Positions 51,547 through 59,927 of a stretch of DNA of 64,000 bases are shown here, piece by piece (the first letter of the stretch is position 1; each line of letters starts with the position of its first letter). The notes below the pieces were generated by a model. That model was not told the origin of the DNA, made no database searches, and was given only the letters and a program-made list of their open reading frames with translations. The stretch is from NCBI RefSeq assembly GCF_016924755.1, contig NZ_JAFFJX010000004.1, forward strand, positions 434,001 through 498,000, in the 5' to 3' direction. The stretch comes from Longitalea arenae. GTDB lineage: Bacteria > Bacteroidota > Bacteroidia > Chitinophagales > Chitinophagaceae. Position numbers and translations under genes: made by a program.

Positions 51547-53029
51547 TGACCTAGACCGTATAAGCCGCGAAGCTGCAGACCGCTTCGAGGTGGATTCAGG
51601 CGCTTCTGGATGGGCCCATCTGGAAAAGCGCCTGGATGAAGAATTGCCCCAAAAGAAGAAAAAGCGCCGCTTTTTGTTCTGGCTGCTTTTCATTACCCTT
51701 ACAACCGGCGGTGCTGTAACCGCCCTTTTAACATACCGGCCTGCAACACCACTGGCAAAAAATGCTTCCTCCATTGCTCCGAAAGCGGATAATACTGACG
51801 GGCAGGAATACCAGGCTACTCAAAACCCGGATGCCGGCAAACCAGCATATTCGCGGTCACAGCCCTCTGTTGATCAGGTACCCGCGGCATCAGGCACCAG
51901 TTCAAAAATTAATACAAACGGCCGCATCGAACCCGCTCCTGCCGGCACATCGGCATCTACTCCTGATAAGAACAGCGGACAAGCTGTTACCAAACCGGGC
52001 GATGCAAAAAAGCAAAAGCTAACCAATACAGCGGGTGTTCACAGAAATCCGCTCACCATGAATTACGCCACGATTCCGCCTGTAAACGCCGGAAAGAACA
52101 AAACATCTTCCACCAGGTCATCGCGGGGAAAGGGTAAACAGCAACAAACAAGCACCGATCGATATAAAAGGGCAGGTGATCCTGTTCAAGGTAGTAAAAC
52201 CGCGTTGGATGCACCAATTCCAGCCGAAGATCGATCAACTGCTGCGGAACCTGTTGAAGGCGACCAGAACACCGCAACAACTACCCCGCCGGCCAATGAT
52301 CCACCGGCCACTGCCAAAGCAGAAAATAAGTTACCTGCATCACCGGTTGATTCGGTAAAAGACCAGGTGCAGCAGCCGGTTAAAAAACAGGACCGCAAAA
52401 AAAACGAGATAAAACAACCATTCGAAATAGGCCTGGTGGCTGGTCCGGATAAAAGCGCAGTATCCTTTGGTCCATTGTATAAGACGGGTTATATTTTAGG
52501 TTTGCAGCTGGGGTACCGCCTCTCGAACCACTGGTCGGTAAATACCGGGGTATTGTATACTAAAAAATACTACCAGGCCGATAGCCAGTATTTTCATTAT
52601 AAATCAAACTGGGGGAACTGGCCGCTTAAGGATGTGGAAGGCAATTGCTCTATGTGGGAAATTCCCGTGAATGTACGGTACGATGTTTCCTATAACGAGA
52701 AACGCCGTTGGTTTGTGAGTACCGGTTTATCTACTTACCTGATGGATAAAGAAAATTACACCCTTAATTATACATCCTGGAGCGGGAACCCCTATCCTGT
52801 GCCATTGAATACAGACAGCAATTCAAACTATCTGTTTTCCATCTGGAATTTGTCGCTGGGTTTCGAGCGCTCCCTGGGAAGAAATTTCTCGATTCAGGCG
52901 GAACCTTATTTAAGAGTACCGTTGAAAGGGTTGGGAACAGGCAGTATGCGCATGAACAGTTATGGTATTTTCTTTACGCTGAAGTACAAACCCAGTTTCC
53001 ACTCAAAAAAACCAGACAACCGGAAATAG
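51527..53029 (+). CDS. Single-span protein with Pro/Lys-rich linker and C-terminal beta-barrel-like domain
   Basis: A 500-residue protein translated with the ECF sigma factor. Residues about 1-46 are cytoplasmic-looking, acidic then basic (SREAADRFEVDSGASGWAHL). A membrane segment lies at about 47-67 (FLFWLLFITLTTGGAVTALL). A long Ala/Pro/Thr/Lys-rich linker spans about 70-300. Residues about 305-495 look like an outer-membrane barrel of the PorT/OmpW sort (LGLQLGYRLSNHWSVNTGVLYT, SLGFERSLGRNFSIQAEPYL, YGIFFTLKYKPSF). It may be an anti-sigma-like membrane regulator whose periplasmic part senses the envelope. Confidence 0.72.
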   Translation: MQPLHDNDLDRISREAADRFEVDSGASGWAHLEKRLDEELPQKKKKRRFLFWLLFITLTTGGAVTALLTYRPATPLAKNASSIAPKADNTDGQEYQATQNPDAGKPAYSRSQPSVDQVPAASGTSSKINTNGRIEPAPAGTSASTPDKNSGQAVTKPGDAKKQKLTNTAGVHRNPLTMNYATIPPVNAGKNKTSSTRSSRGKGKQQQTSTDRYKRAGDPVQGSKTALDAPIPAEDRSTAAEPVEGDQNTATTTPPANDPPATAKAENKLPASPVDSVKDQVQQPVKKQDRKKNEIKQPFEIGLVAGPDKSAVSFGPLYKTGYILGLQLGYRLSNHWSVNTGVLYTKKYYQADSQYFHYKSNWGNWPLKDVEGNCSMWEIPVNVRYDVSYNEKRRWFVSTGLSTYLMDKENYTLNYTSWSGNPYPVPLNTDSNSNYLFSIWNLSLGFERSLGRNFSIQAEPYLRVPLKGLGTGSMRMNSYGIFFTLKYKPSFHSKKPDNRK

Positions 53030-53055
53030 CCTGCACACCACATAAAACTAACACC

Positions 53056-53083
53056 CTGCCGGTCATTTATGGCCGGCAGTTTT
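53056..53083 (+). terminator. Terminator after the sigma/barrel pair
   Basis: CTGCCGG (53056-53062) pairs with CCGGCAG (53073-53079), with a ten-base loop, then TTTTA. It abuts the 3' end of the convergent SET gene. Confidence 0.75.
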
Positions 53084-53465
53084 ATATGGCTTCAAACCAC
53101 AACTTTTTTTCATTGTTCCATTCTCCATTGTAATTAATGAACAGTTCCTCACCTGCCCTGATCGCCCGCACGGTTTTAATGGAGATAAGATCATTCTCGT
53201 AATCCATTTCGTATTCGCAGTTCGATCTATAGGAGTGATTATACACAGGCACATAACCCAGCGCCATGCAACATTGATCGTGGTCGTCGCCCCATTCAAA
53301 GATATAGTTGTACAAGGTTGTTTGATCAATGAGTTTTCGATCGGCCTTTGATAATACGATCACCGGGGCAATTTCAATAACAGTACGTGCTTTTAGTTTT
53401 TCTGATGTAAAAACGCCACGCCCCATTTTGGGGGTGGGCGCTATATACAAACAAGGCAGTATCAT
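53082..53465 (-). CDS. SET-domain protein (putative protein methyltransferase)
   Basis: A 127-residue SET domain from the ATG at 53465. MGRGVFTSEKLKARTVIEIAP is the first strand pair, with YIFEWGDDHDQCCMALGYVP in the centre. The pseudoknot has the NHS-type VYNHSYRSNCEYEMD, and the C-terminal end reads AGEELFINYNGEW. These residues form the SAM and lysine channel in eukaryotic SET enzymes. Bacterial SET proteins are a minority group, and the substrate is unknown. Longer starts would add residues from repetitive sequence (CAATTGGCAATTG words). Confidence 0.82.
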   Translation of the reverse strand: MILPCLYIAPTPKMGRGVFTSEKLKARTVIEIAPVIVLSKADRKLIDQTTLYNYIFEWGDDHDQCCMALGYVPVYNHSYRSNCEYEMDYENDLISIKTVRAIRAGEELFINYNGEWNNEKKLWFEAI

Positions 53466-53499
53466 GAGGGTTTGTATTATTTCAATTACGGGGCACAAG

Positions 53500-53672
53500 A
53501 TAATCAATTGGCAGAAGGCAATTGGTAATTGGCAATTGACAAAGTGCAAGGTTGCCGATTTTTTTCAGGCATTCAGGTTATCTTGCCAATTACATGCATG
53601 CTGCATCATATTTCATTGGCTAATTTGCCCATTAGCAAATTAGCACATTAGCTATTTGTCTATTGCTTATTG
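53500..53672. repeat. AATTGGC and ATTAGCAC short-period words
   Basis: Two word types: AATTGGCAGAAGGCAATTGG around 53508-53540, and ATTAGCAAATTAGCACATTAGC around 53630-53655. Both are imperfect tandem runs in the gap between the SET and mgtE genes. Confidence 0.7.
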
Positions 53673-53686
53673 ACTAAATTTGGCCC

Positions 53687-55069
53687 ATGAGCTTGGAAAC
53701 TGAAAATGCCAGAGATCAATTCCTGCACCTGATCCGTCAGGAAGATGTATTACAGATGCGGGAATTTCTGAACGACCAGAATATCAGCGAAGTGGCTGAA
53801 CTGATCAATGAATTCCCTGAATACTCGAGCCAGATCATTGGCAATATGAGTATTCACCGGGCTGCCAGTGTGTTCAAGATCCTTGACCTGACCACGCAAA
53901 AGGCGATCATCCAGGAACTACAGCCTTTCAAAACGGCCGAGCTGTTGAACGAGCTGCCTGCGGATGACCGCACGGCCTTTTTGGAAGAATTGCCCAGTGA
54001 AGTGGTAAAAGAGCTTATTAAATTGCTTGACCCCGACGAACGCCGGGTAACCCTGGCGCTGCTCGGCTACCCCGAAAGCAGCGTAGGCCGGCTGATGACG
54101 CCCGATTATATTGCCGTTGGCGTTGACTGGACGGTACAGGAGGTACTGGATCACATTCGTGAGGTTGGTAAGGATAGTGAGACCATCGATGTGATCTATG
54201 TGGTGAACGAACGCGGCGAATTCGTAGACGATATGCGTATCCGCGAGATCATTCTCACCAACCCGCAAAAAAAAGTAGATGAAATTATCGATTACCGTTA
54301 TATAACCCTGCATGTAAACGACGACCAGGAAGTAGCCAATCAAACCTTTAAAATGAACAACCGCGTGGCCCTGCCGGTAATAGATGATAAGAACATCCTG
54401 CTGGGCATTGTGACCATCGACGACGTGCTGTGGGTTGCAAACGAAGAATTCAGTGAAGACATTCAAAAGATCGGGGGTACGGAAGCGTTGGATGAACCCT
54501 ACCTCGAAATGCCCATTATGAAACTTTTTAAGAAAAGGGTGGTATGGCTGATCGTGCTGTTCCTGGGTGAAATGCTTACAGCTACGGCCATGGGTTATTT
54601 TGAAGATGAGATCGCCAAAGCAGTGGTGCTGGCCCTCTTTGTTCCCCTGATCATTTCAAGCGGCGGAAATAGCGGCTCGCAGGCCTCCACGCTTATCATC
54701 CAGGCCATGGCCGTTGGAGAGATCACCATTAACGACTGGTGGCGGGTCATGCGGCGAGAGATCACCTCGGGTATCATGTTGGGCACCATCCTTGGCCTTA
54801 TCGGTTTCATCAGGGTGGCCTTATGGAATGCCATCTTTCATACCTATGGGAGCCATACCCTGCTTATTGGCAGTACAGTTGGGTTCTCCTTAATTGGCGT
54901 TGTGCTCTGGGGCACCATTTCAGGCTCTATGCTGCCCATCATTTTGAAAAAACTGGGCGCCGACCCGGCTACCTCCTCGGCGCCGTTCGTAGCTACCCTT
55001 GTAGACGTAACCGGACTGGTGATCTATTTCTCTGTTGCCTATTTATTTTTGAGCGGGATCCTGCTATAA
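53687..55069 (+). CDS. mgtE: Magnesium transporter MgtE
   Basis: Inner-membrane Mg2+ channel gated by cytoplasmic Mg2+ binding. 460 residues. The N-domain is a helical superhelix (MREFLNDQNISEVAELINEF, AELLNELPADDRTAFLEELP). The two CBS domains cover about 130-255 (GRLMTPDYIAVGVDWTVQEV, VALPVIDDKNILLGIVTIDD). Five transmembrane helices follow (about 285-460) with the pore motif region VPLIISSGGNSGSQASTLI, the most conserved part of the family. Complete. Confidence 0.95.
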   Translation: MSLETENARDQFLHLIRQEDVLQMREFLNDQNISEVAELINEFPEYSSQIIGNMSIHRAASVFKILDLTTQKAIIQELQPFKTAELLNELPADDRTAFLEELPSEVVKELIKLLDPDERRVTLALLGYPESSVGRLMTPDYIAVGVDWTVQEVLDHIREVGKDSETIDVIYVVNERGEFVDDMRIREIILTNPQKKVDEIIDYRYITLHVNDDQEVANQTFKMNNRVALPVIDDKNILLGIVTIDDVLWVANEEFSEDIQKIGGTEALDEPYLEMPIMKLFKKRVVWLIVLFLGEMLTATAMGYFEDEIAKAVVLALFVPLIISSGGNSGSQASTLIIQAMAVGEITINDWWRVMRREITSGIMLGTILGLIGFIRVALWNAIFHTYGSHTLLIGSTVGFSLIGVVLWGTISGSMLPIILKKLGADPATSSAPFVATLVDVTGLVIYFSVAYLFLSGILL

Positions 55070-55165
55070 ACAGGGCGTATAGAACAGTAAATGACCAGGA
55101 TGGAAAAAATACCACTCATCAAATTGAGGTCATTATTCTTTCGGGTTTTCTTATAATTTCCCGGT

Positions 55166-57589
55166 ATGAAAAAATTGCTGCTGCTGCTGTTGTTACAGCC
55201 AGTCCTTATTTCCTATAGCCAGCTGAGTCCATTAACGGTAGAAAAGATCATGCGCGACCCCAAATGGATGGGTACCTCCCCCGCTAACCTGCAATGGACA
55301 GCCGACGGAAAATACCTGCTGTTTACCTGGAACCCCGAAAAAGCAGCCGCAGATTCTATTTATTATATAACACCTACGGCCATAACGCCCCGGAAATCCA
55401 CCCAGGCCTTCCGCCAAACAGCCATCGCAGACAACCAGATAAAATATAATTCCAAACGCGATCAATATGTGTATGTGCAGGAAGGGGATATTTTTCTCTT
55501 TTCTGTAAAAACCGGCATCCGGCAGCGAGTAACGCAAACCGTTGCTGTTGAAGCCAACCCGCTGTTCTCATTCCAGGACCAGAAAATAGTGTACCTCCGC
55601 GAACAAAATGCCTGGGCCTGGGATGTACAAACCGGGGCTACTACCCAGCTCACAAACTTTCAAACGGCTGCTAGCCCCGCGCTTGCATCACGGGGCAATC
55701 AAGCCGCCACCGCTGATAAAGGAAACCAGTCGGGCAGCAACCGGCAGGAAAAGTGGTTACAACAGGAAGCGCTGGAAAACTCTGTGGTGCTGCAAAGGCG
55801 TAAACAAAAGAAAGACCAGGCCGATTCGATGGTAAAGCAATTTGCGAAGGAAAAGATAGTGCGCGCCATTCCGCTCGATGGCAAGACCATGTCATTGCTT
55901 ACGATCAGTAACAATGGCCGCTTTATTTCGTATCGCCTGGTCGCTACCGCTGCCGGCAAAACGACCATTGTACCCAGTTATGTTACCGAAAGCGGATTTA
56001 CTGAAGATCTTGCGGCGCGCACCAAAGTGGGCGCACCACAAAACACCCAGGAATTGTTTGTGTTCGATACCGAAAAAGATACGGTGCTCACTGTGAAGAC
56101 AGACTCCATACCGGGCATTCGTGACCTGCCGGCATACTTAAAAGATTACCCGGCCCTGTATGCCGAAAAAAGCAGGAACCCGTCATTGCGTGCGGTGAAT
56201 TTTATAAACACCAATTGGGCGCCCACCGCTAATTATGCCGTGGTAGAAGTGCGGGCACAGGATAATAAAGACCGTTGGTTATTATTACTGGATGGCGAAA
56301 CAGGCCGTTTATCGCTGCTCGACCGGCAAAGCGATGAAGCGTGGATCGGCGGGCCCAGCGCCGGCGGATTCCCTGTATTTAATTCAGACTGGGTAAATGA
56401 TGAGCTGTTCTGGTTTCAGTCAGAAGCAAGCGGTTATTCGCATCTATATACCATCAATGTTAAAACAAAAGAAAAGAAAGCACTCACCAGTGGCAATTAT
56501 GAAGTGCATAACACCCAGCTGTCGAACAATAAGAAATACTTTTATATCACCACCAATGAAGTACATCCCGGTGAGCAGCATTTTTATCGCCTGCCGGTAA
56601 ACGGCGGTCAGGCAGAACGCATAACAACGCTTACCGGTTCAAACCAGGTAAAGTTATCGCCCGATGAAAAATGGATCGCTTTTTTGCATTCATACAGCAA
56701 TAAGCCCTGGGAATTGTACCTGCAACCGAATCAGGCGGCAGGCGGCAACGCCAAACTCAAACCCGTACAGGTGACCACCATGGCGCAGAGCGATGAGTTC
56801 AGATCATATAACTGGCGCGATCCTGAATTGATCACATTCACGGCCCGCGACAGTGCGAAGGTATATGCCCGGCTTTTCAGGCCCGCGCAGGCTCATGCCA
56901 GTAAACCAGCCGTGATCTTTGTACATGGCGCCGGCTATTTGCAAAATGCCCATAAATGGTGGAGCAGTTATTTCCGTGAATATATGTTCCACAATCTGCT
57001 GGCCGATAACGGCTATACGGTGCTCGATATCGATTATCGCGGCAGCGCCGGTTATGGCCGCGACTGGCGTACCGGCATATACCGCTATATGGGCGGTAAA
57101 GACCTCGATGATATTGAAGATGGCGCCCGGTACCTGGTTCAGCAACTCGGTGTAAATCCCCAGCATATTGGCGTATATGGAGGATCATATGGCGGTTTTA
57201 TTACTTTAATGGCATTATTCACAAAACCTCGTATATTTGGGGCCGGAGCCGCATTAAGGCCCGTTACCGATTGGGCACATTACAATCACGGCTATACCTC
57301 CAATATTTTAAATGAACCTTTTAATGACAGCATTGCGTATCGTCGCAGCTCTCCCATAAACTTTGCATCAGGCTTACAGGATCATTTGCTGATTTGCCAC
57401 GGAATGATCGATGTAAATGTTCACTTCCAGGATGTTGTGCGTCTCACACAGCGTCTGATAGAACTTGGTAAAGACAACTGGGAACTGGCCGTATATCCGA
57501 TGGAAGATCATGCCTTTATTGAGCCTGAAAGCTGGACTGATGAATACAAGCGGATCTTCCGGCTATTTGAAACCCGGCTAAAGAATTAA
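55166..57589 (+). CDS. S9 family prolyl oligopeptidase / dipeptidyl peptidase IV-like
   Basis: An 807-residue exported serine peptidase that likely trims peptides in the periplasm. The signal peptide covers about 1-19 (KLLLLLLLQPVLISYSQ). The N-terminal DPPIV-type beta-propeller spans about 25-540 (NLQWTADGKYLLFTW, SPDEKWIAFLHSYS). The alpha/beta-hydrolase domain follows with the nucleophile in GVYGGSYGGFITLMAL, the Asp in CHGMIDVNVHFQD and the His in YPMEDHAFIEPESW. All three catalytic residues are present. Specificity for X-Pro is inferred from the family. Confidence 0.94.
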   Translation: MKKLLLLLLLQPVLISYSQLSPLTVEKIMRDPKWMGTSPANLQWTADGKYLLFTWNPEKAAADSIYYITPTAITPRKSTQAFRQTAIADNQIKYNSKRDQYVYVQEGDIFLFSVKTGIRQRVTQTVAVEANPLFSFQDQKIVYLREQNAWAWDVQTGATTQLTNFQTAASPALASRGNQAATADKGNQSGSNRQEKWLQQEALENSVVLQRRKQKKDQADSMVKQFAKEKIVRAIPLDGKTMSLLTISNNGRFISYRLVATAAGKTTIVPSYVTESGFTEDLAARTKVGAPQNTQELFVFDTEKDTVLTVKTDSIPGIRDLPAYLKDYPALYAEKSRNPSLRAVNFINTNWAPTANYAVVEVRAQDNKDRWLLLLDGETGRLSLLDRQSDEAWIGGPSAGGFPVFNSDWVNDELFWFQSEASGYSHLYTINVKTKEKKALTSGNYEVHNTQLSNNKKYFYITTNEVHPGEQHFYRLPVNGGQAERITTLTGSNQVKLSPDEKWIAFLHSYSNKPWELYLQPNQAAGGNAKLKPVQVTTMAQSDEFRSYNWRDPELITFTARDSAKVYARLFRPAQAHASKPAVIFVHGAGYLQNAHKWWSSYFREYMFHNLLADNGYTVLDIDYRGSAGYGRDWRTGIYRYMGGKDLDDIEDGARYLVQQLGVNPQHIGVYGGSYGGFITLMALFTKPRIFGAGAALRPVTDWAHYNHGYTSNILNEPFNDSIAYRRSSPINFASGLQDHLLICHGMIDVNVHFQDVVRLTQRLIELGKDNWELAVYPMEDHAFIEPESWTDEYKRIFRLFETRLKN

Positions 57590-57927
57590 TCCATTTTTCC
57601 TTTTATTGAAATGCGGAATGCAGAACGCGAAACGCAGCACGCAACCCAAAGCGCTTCGCCTGGCGGCAGGTGATAACTGCTACTTGAACTGGTGGCAAGA
57701 AGCGCTGGGACCGGCGGGTGGTATCTCGCGTTAAGCGTTAAACATTAACCGTTTAGCGTACTACTAAAATGGTATGTTAACCTTGCGTCTTTTTGCGCAG
57801 CATATGGCTATTTTTTTGATAATATTGCGCAACCGTTTGCGGATTACGGCAACACAACATATTTAACTCAAAACACAACAGTAAACTGTTGGCTCAACAC
57901 TTAATATTAAATTAAAACCCTGTAATT
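57590..57927. other. Gap upstream of glmS with short-period words
   Basis: GAATGCAGAACGCGAAACGCAGC-type words of period 8 or so (about 57611-57650), and GCGTTAAGCGTTAAACATTAA (about 57728-57757), similar to the repeat at 36.8 kb. TTG near 57793 and TATTTTTTTG near 57808-57817 could be a promoter. No glmS ribozyme-like element was recognised. Confidence 0.5.
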
Positions 57928-59769
57928 ATGTGCGGAATTGTAGCATATATAGGAAACAAGCAAGCTTACCCGATCATCTTAAAAGGATTAAAAAGACTAG
58001 AGTACCGTGGATACGACAGTTCTGGTGTTGCCCTGTTGAATGGCGGCCTGAATGTATACAAGAAAAAAGGTAAAGTGGCCGACCTGGAAGATACGCTAGT
58101 TGGTAAAGATCTGCAGGCGAACATTGGTATTGGCCATACCCGCTGGGCTACCCATGGCGAACCCTGCGACCGCAATGCCCACCCCCATTTATCAGAAAAC
58201 GGAAAACTGGCAATGATCCACAATGGGATCATTGAAAATTATAACCAGTTAAAGAGCGAGTTACAAAAGAAAGGATACAACTTCATTAGCGATACCGATA
58301 CCGAAGTACTGTTGAAATTCATTGAAGACATTCAGCTGAACAACCAATGCAGCCTCGAAGAAGCAGTACGTATTGCCCTGAAACGCGTAGTAGGCGCTTA
58401 TGTCATCATCCTGATCGACCAGGATAACCCCGATACCCTGATCGCAGCTCGTAAAGGAAGCCCGCTCGTAATAGGTATTGGTAAAAATCGCGATGAGCAT
58501 TTCCTTGCTTCCGACGCATCTCCTATCATAGAATACACTAAAACGGTAGTGTACGTTAACGACTATGAGCTGGCCATCATAAAACCCGATGAACTTGTTT
58601 TGAAGAACCTGGGTAATGAAAAGATCACCCCCTTTGTTCAACAGCTCGATCTTGAACTCGCTGCCATTGAAAAAGGCGGTTACGATCATTTCATGTTGAA
58701 AGAGATCTTTGAACAACCAAGCACTGTATTCGATTGCTTACGCGGCCGGGTAGATGCAGCGAATGGAACCATTACCATGTCGGGCGTAACAAGCAACATC
58801 GAACAACTTAAAAATGCCCAGCGCATCATCATCATCGCCTGCGGTACCAGCTGGCATGCCGGATTGATCGCCGAATATATTATTGAAGAATTATGCCGTA
58901 TTCCGGTGGAGGTAGAATATGCATCGGAGTTCCGGTACCGCAACCCGATCGTGCAAAAAGGCGACGTGATCATTGCCATATCACAAAGCGGCGAAACAGC
59001 AGATACGCTGGTTGCTATTGAAAAAGCCAAAGAACAGGGCGCCCTGATCTTCGGCATTGTGAACGTGGTAGGTTCTTCTATTGCCCGCGTATCACACGCA
59101 GGCGCCTATACGCATGCCGGTCCAGAAATTGGCGTTGCCAGTACCAAAGCCTTTACTGCCCAGCTGGCGGTGCTCACCATTATTGCCCTGCAACTGGGTT
59201 ACGAAAAAGGCACCCTCGACAATAAACGCTTCCTGCATCTGTTGAATGAGTTACAAGCTATTCCTGAAAAAATACCGGCTGCGCTGCAACAGGCAGAAGC
59301 TGTTAAACAGCTGGCTTATAAATATAAAGATGCGCGTGACTTCCTGTACCTGGGCCGTGGTTACAATTTCCCTATCGCCCTGGAAGGCGCCTTAAAGCTG
59401 AAGGAAATTTCTTATATTCATGCAGAAGGTTATCCTGCCGCAGAAATGAAACATGGTCCCATCGCGTTGGTTGATGAAAATCTGCCGGTAGTATTTATCG
59501 CCACTAAAGATTCTTACCACGAAAAGATCATCAGCAATATCCAGGAAATAAAAGCACGGAAAGGAAAAGTGATAGCCGTGATCACCGAAGGTGATGACGT
59601 AATTACTAAAATGGCCGATGATGTAATTGTAGTACCGGCAGCAGATGAGCTGGTTGCTCCCATGCTCAGTGTTATTCCATTACAATTGCTGGCCTACTAC
59701 ATTGGCGTTGCCAAAGGACTGGATGTAGATAAACCAAGAAACTTAGCTAAGTCGGTAACTGTTGAGTAA
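57928..59769 (+). CDS. glmS: Glutamine-fructose-6-phosphate aminotransferase (isomerising)
   Basis: Makes glucosamine-6-phosphate, the first step of UDP-GlcNAc synthesis for peptidoglycan and LPS. 613 residues, usual length. The N-terminal amidotransferase has Cys2 in MCGIVAYIGN, IGHTRWATHGEP and NGIIENYNQL. Two SIS sugar-isomerase domains follow (ACGTSWHAGLIAEYIIEEL, SQSGETADTL, FLYLGRGYNFPIALEGALKL, EGYPAAEMKHGPIALVD). The C-terminus ends RNLAKSVTVE as expected, with the catalytic Lys. Confidence 0.98.
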   Translation: MCGIVAYIGNKQAYPIILKGLKRLEYRGYDSSGVALLNGGLNVYKKKGKVADLEDTLVGKDLQANIGIGHTRWATHGEPCDRNAHPHLSENGKLAMIHNGIIENYNQLKSELQKKGYNFISDTDTEVLLKFIEDIQLNNQCSLEEAVRIALKRVVGAYVIILIDQDNPDTLIAARKGSPLVIGIGKNRDEHFLASDASPIIEYTKTVVYVNDYELAIIKPDELVLKNLGNEKITPFVQQLDLELAAIEKGGYDHFMLKEIFEQPSTVFDCLRGRVDAANGTITMSGVTSNIEQLKNAQRIIIIACGTSWHAGLIAEYIIEELCRIPVEVEYASEFRYRNPIVQKGDVIIAISQSGETADTLVAIEKAKEQGALIFGIVNVVGSSIARVSHAGAYTHAGPEIGVASTKAFTAQLAVLTIIALQLGYEKGTLDNKRFLHLLNELQAIPEKIPAALQQAEAVKQLAYKYKDARDFLYLGRGYNFPIALEGALKLKEISYIHAEGYPAAEMKHGPIALVDENLPVVFIATKDSYHEKIISNIQEIKARKGKVIAVITEGDDVITKMADDVIVVPAADELVAPMLSVIPLQLLAYYIGVAKGLDVDKPRNLAKSVTVE

Positions 59770-59927
59770 TTGAATAATAGTGAATGCAATGCTATTATAT
59801 GAACGAGGCTAATAGCTAGCAGCGAGTGGCAAGCAGGAAACCCCGCTAGCCATTTACCACTAGCTACTAGCCTTCTTATTCGCTATCAAATATGCACAAA
59901 TCTGTTTTACATTCATAATTATAGCAA

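Noticed and set aside
57728-57927. glmS ribozyme upstream of glmS
   Set aside because: No conserved glmS ribozyme core was recognised; that element is known mainly from Firmicutes.
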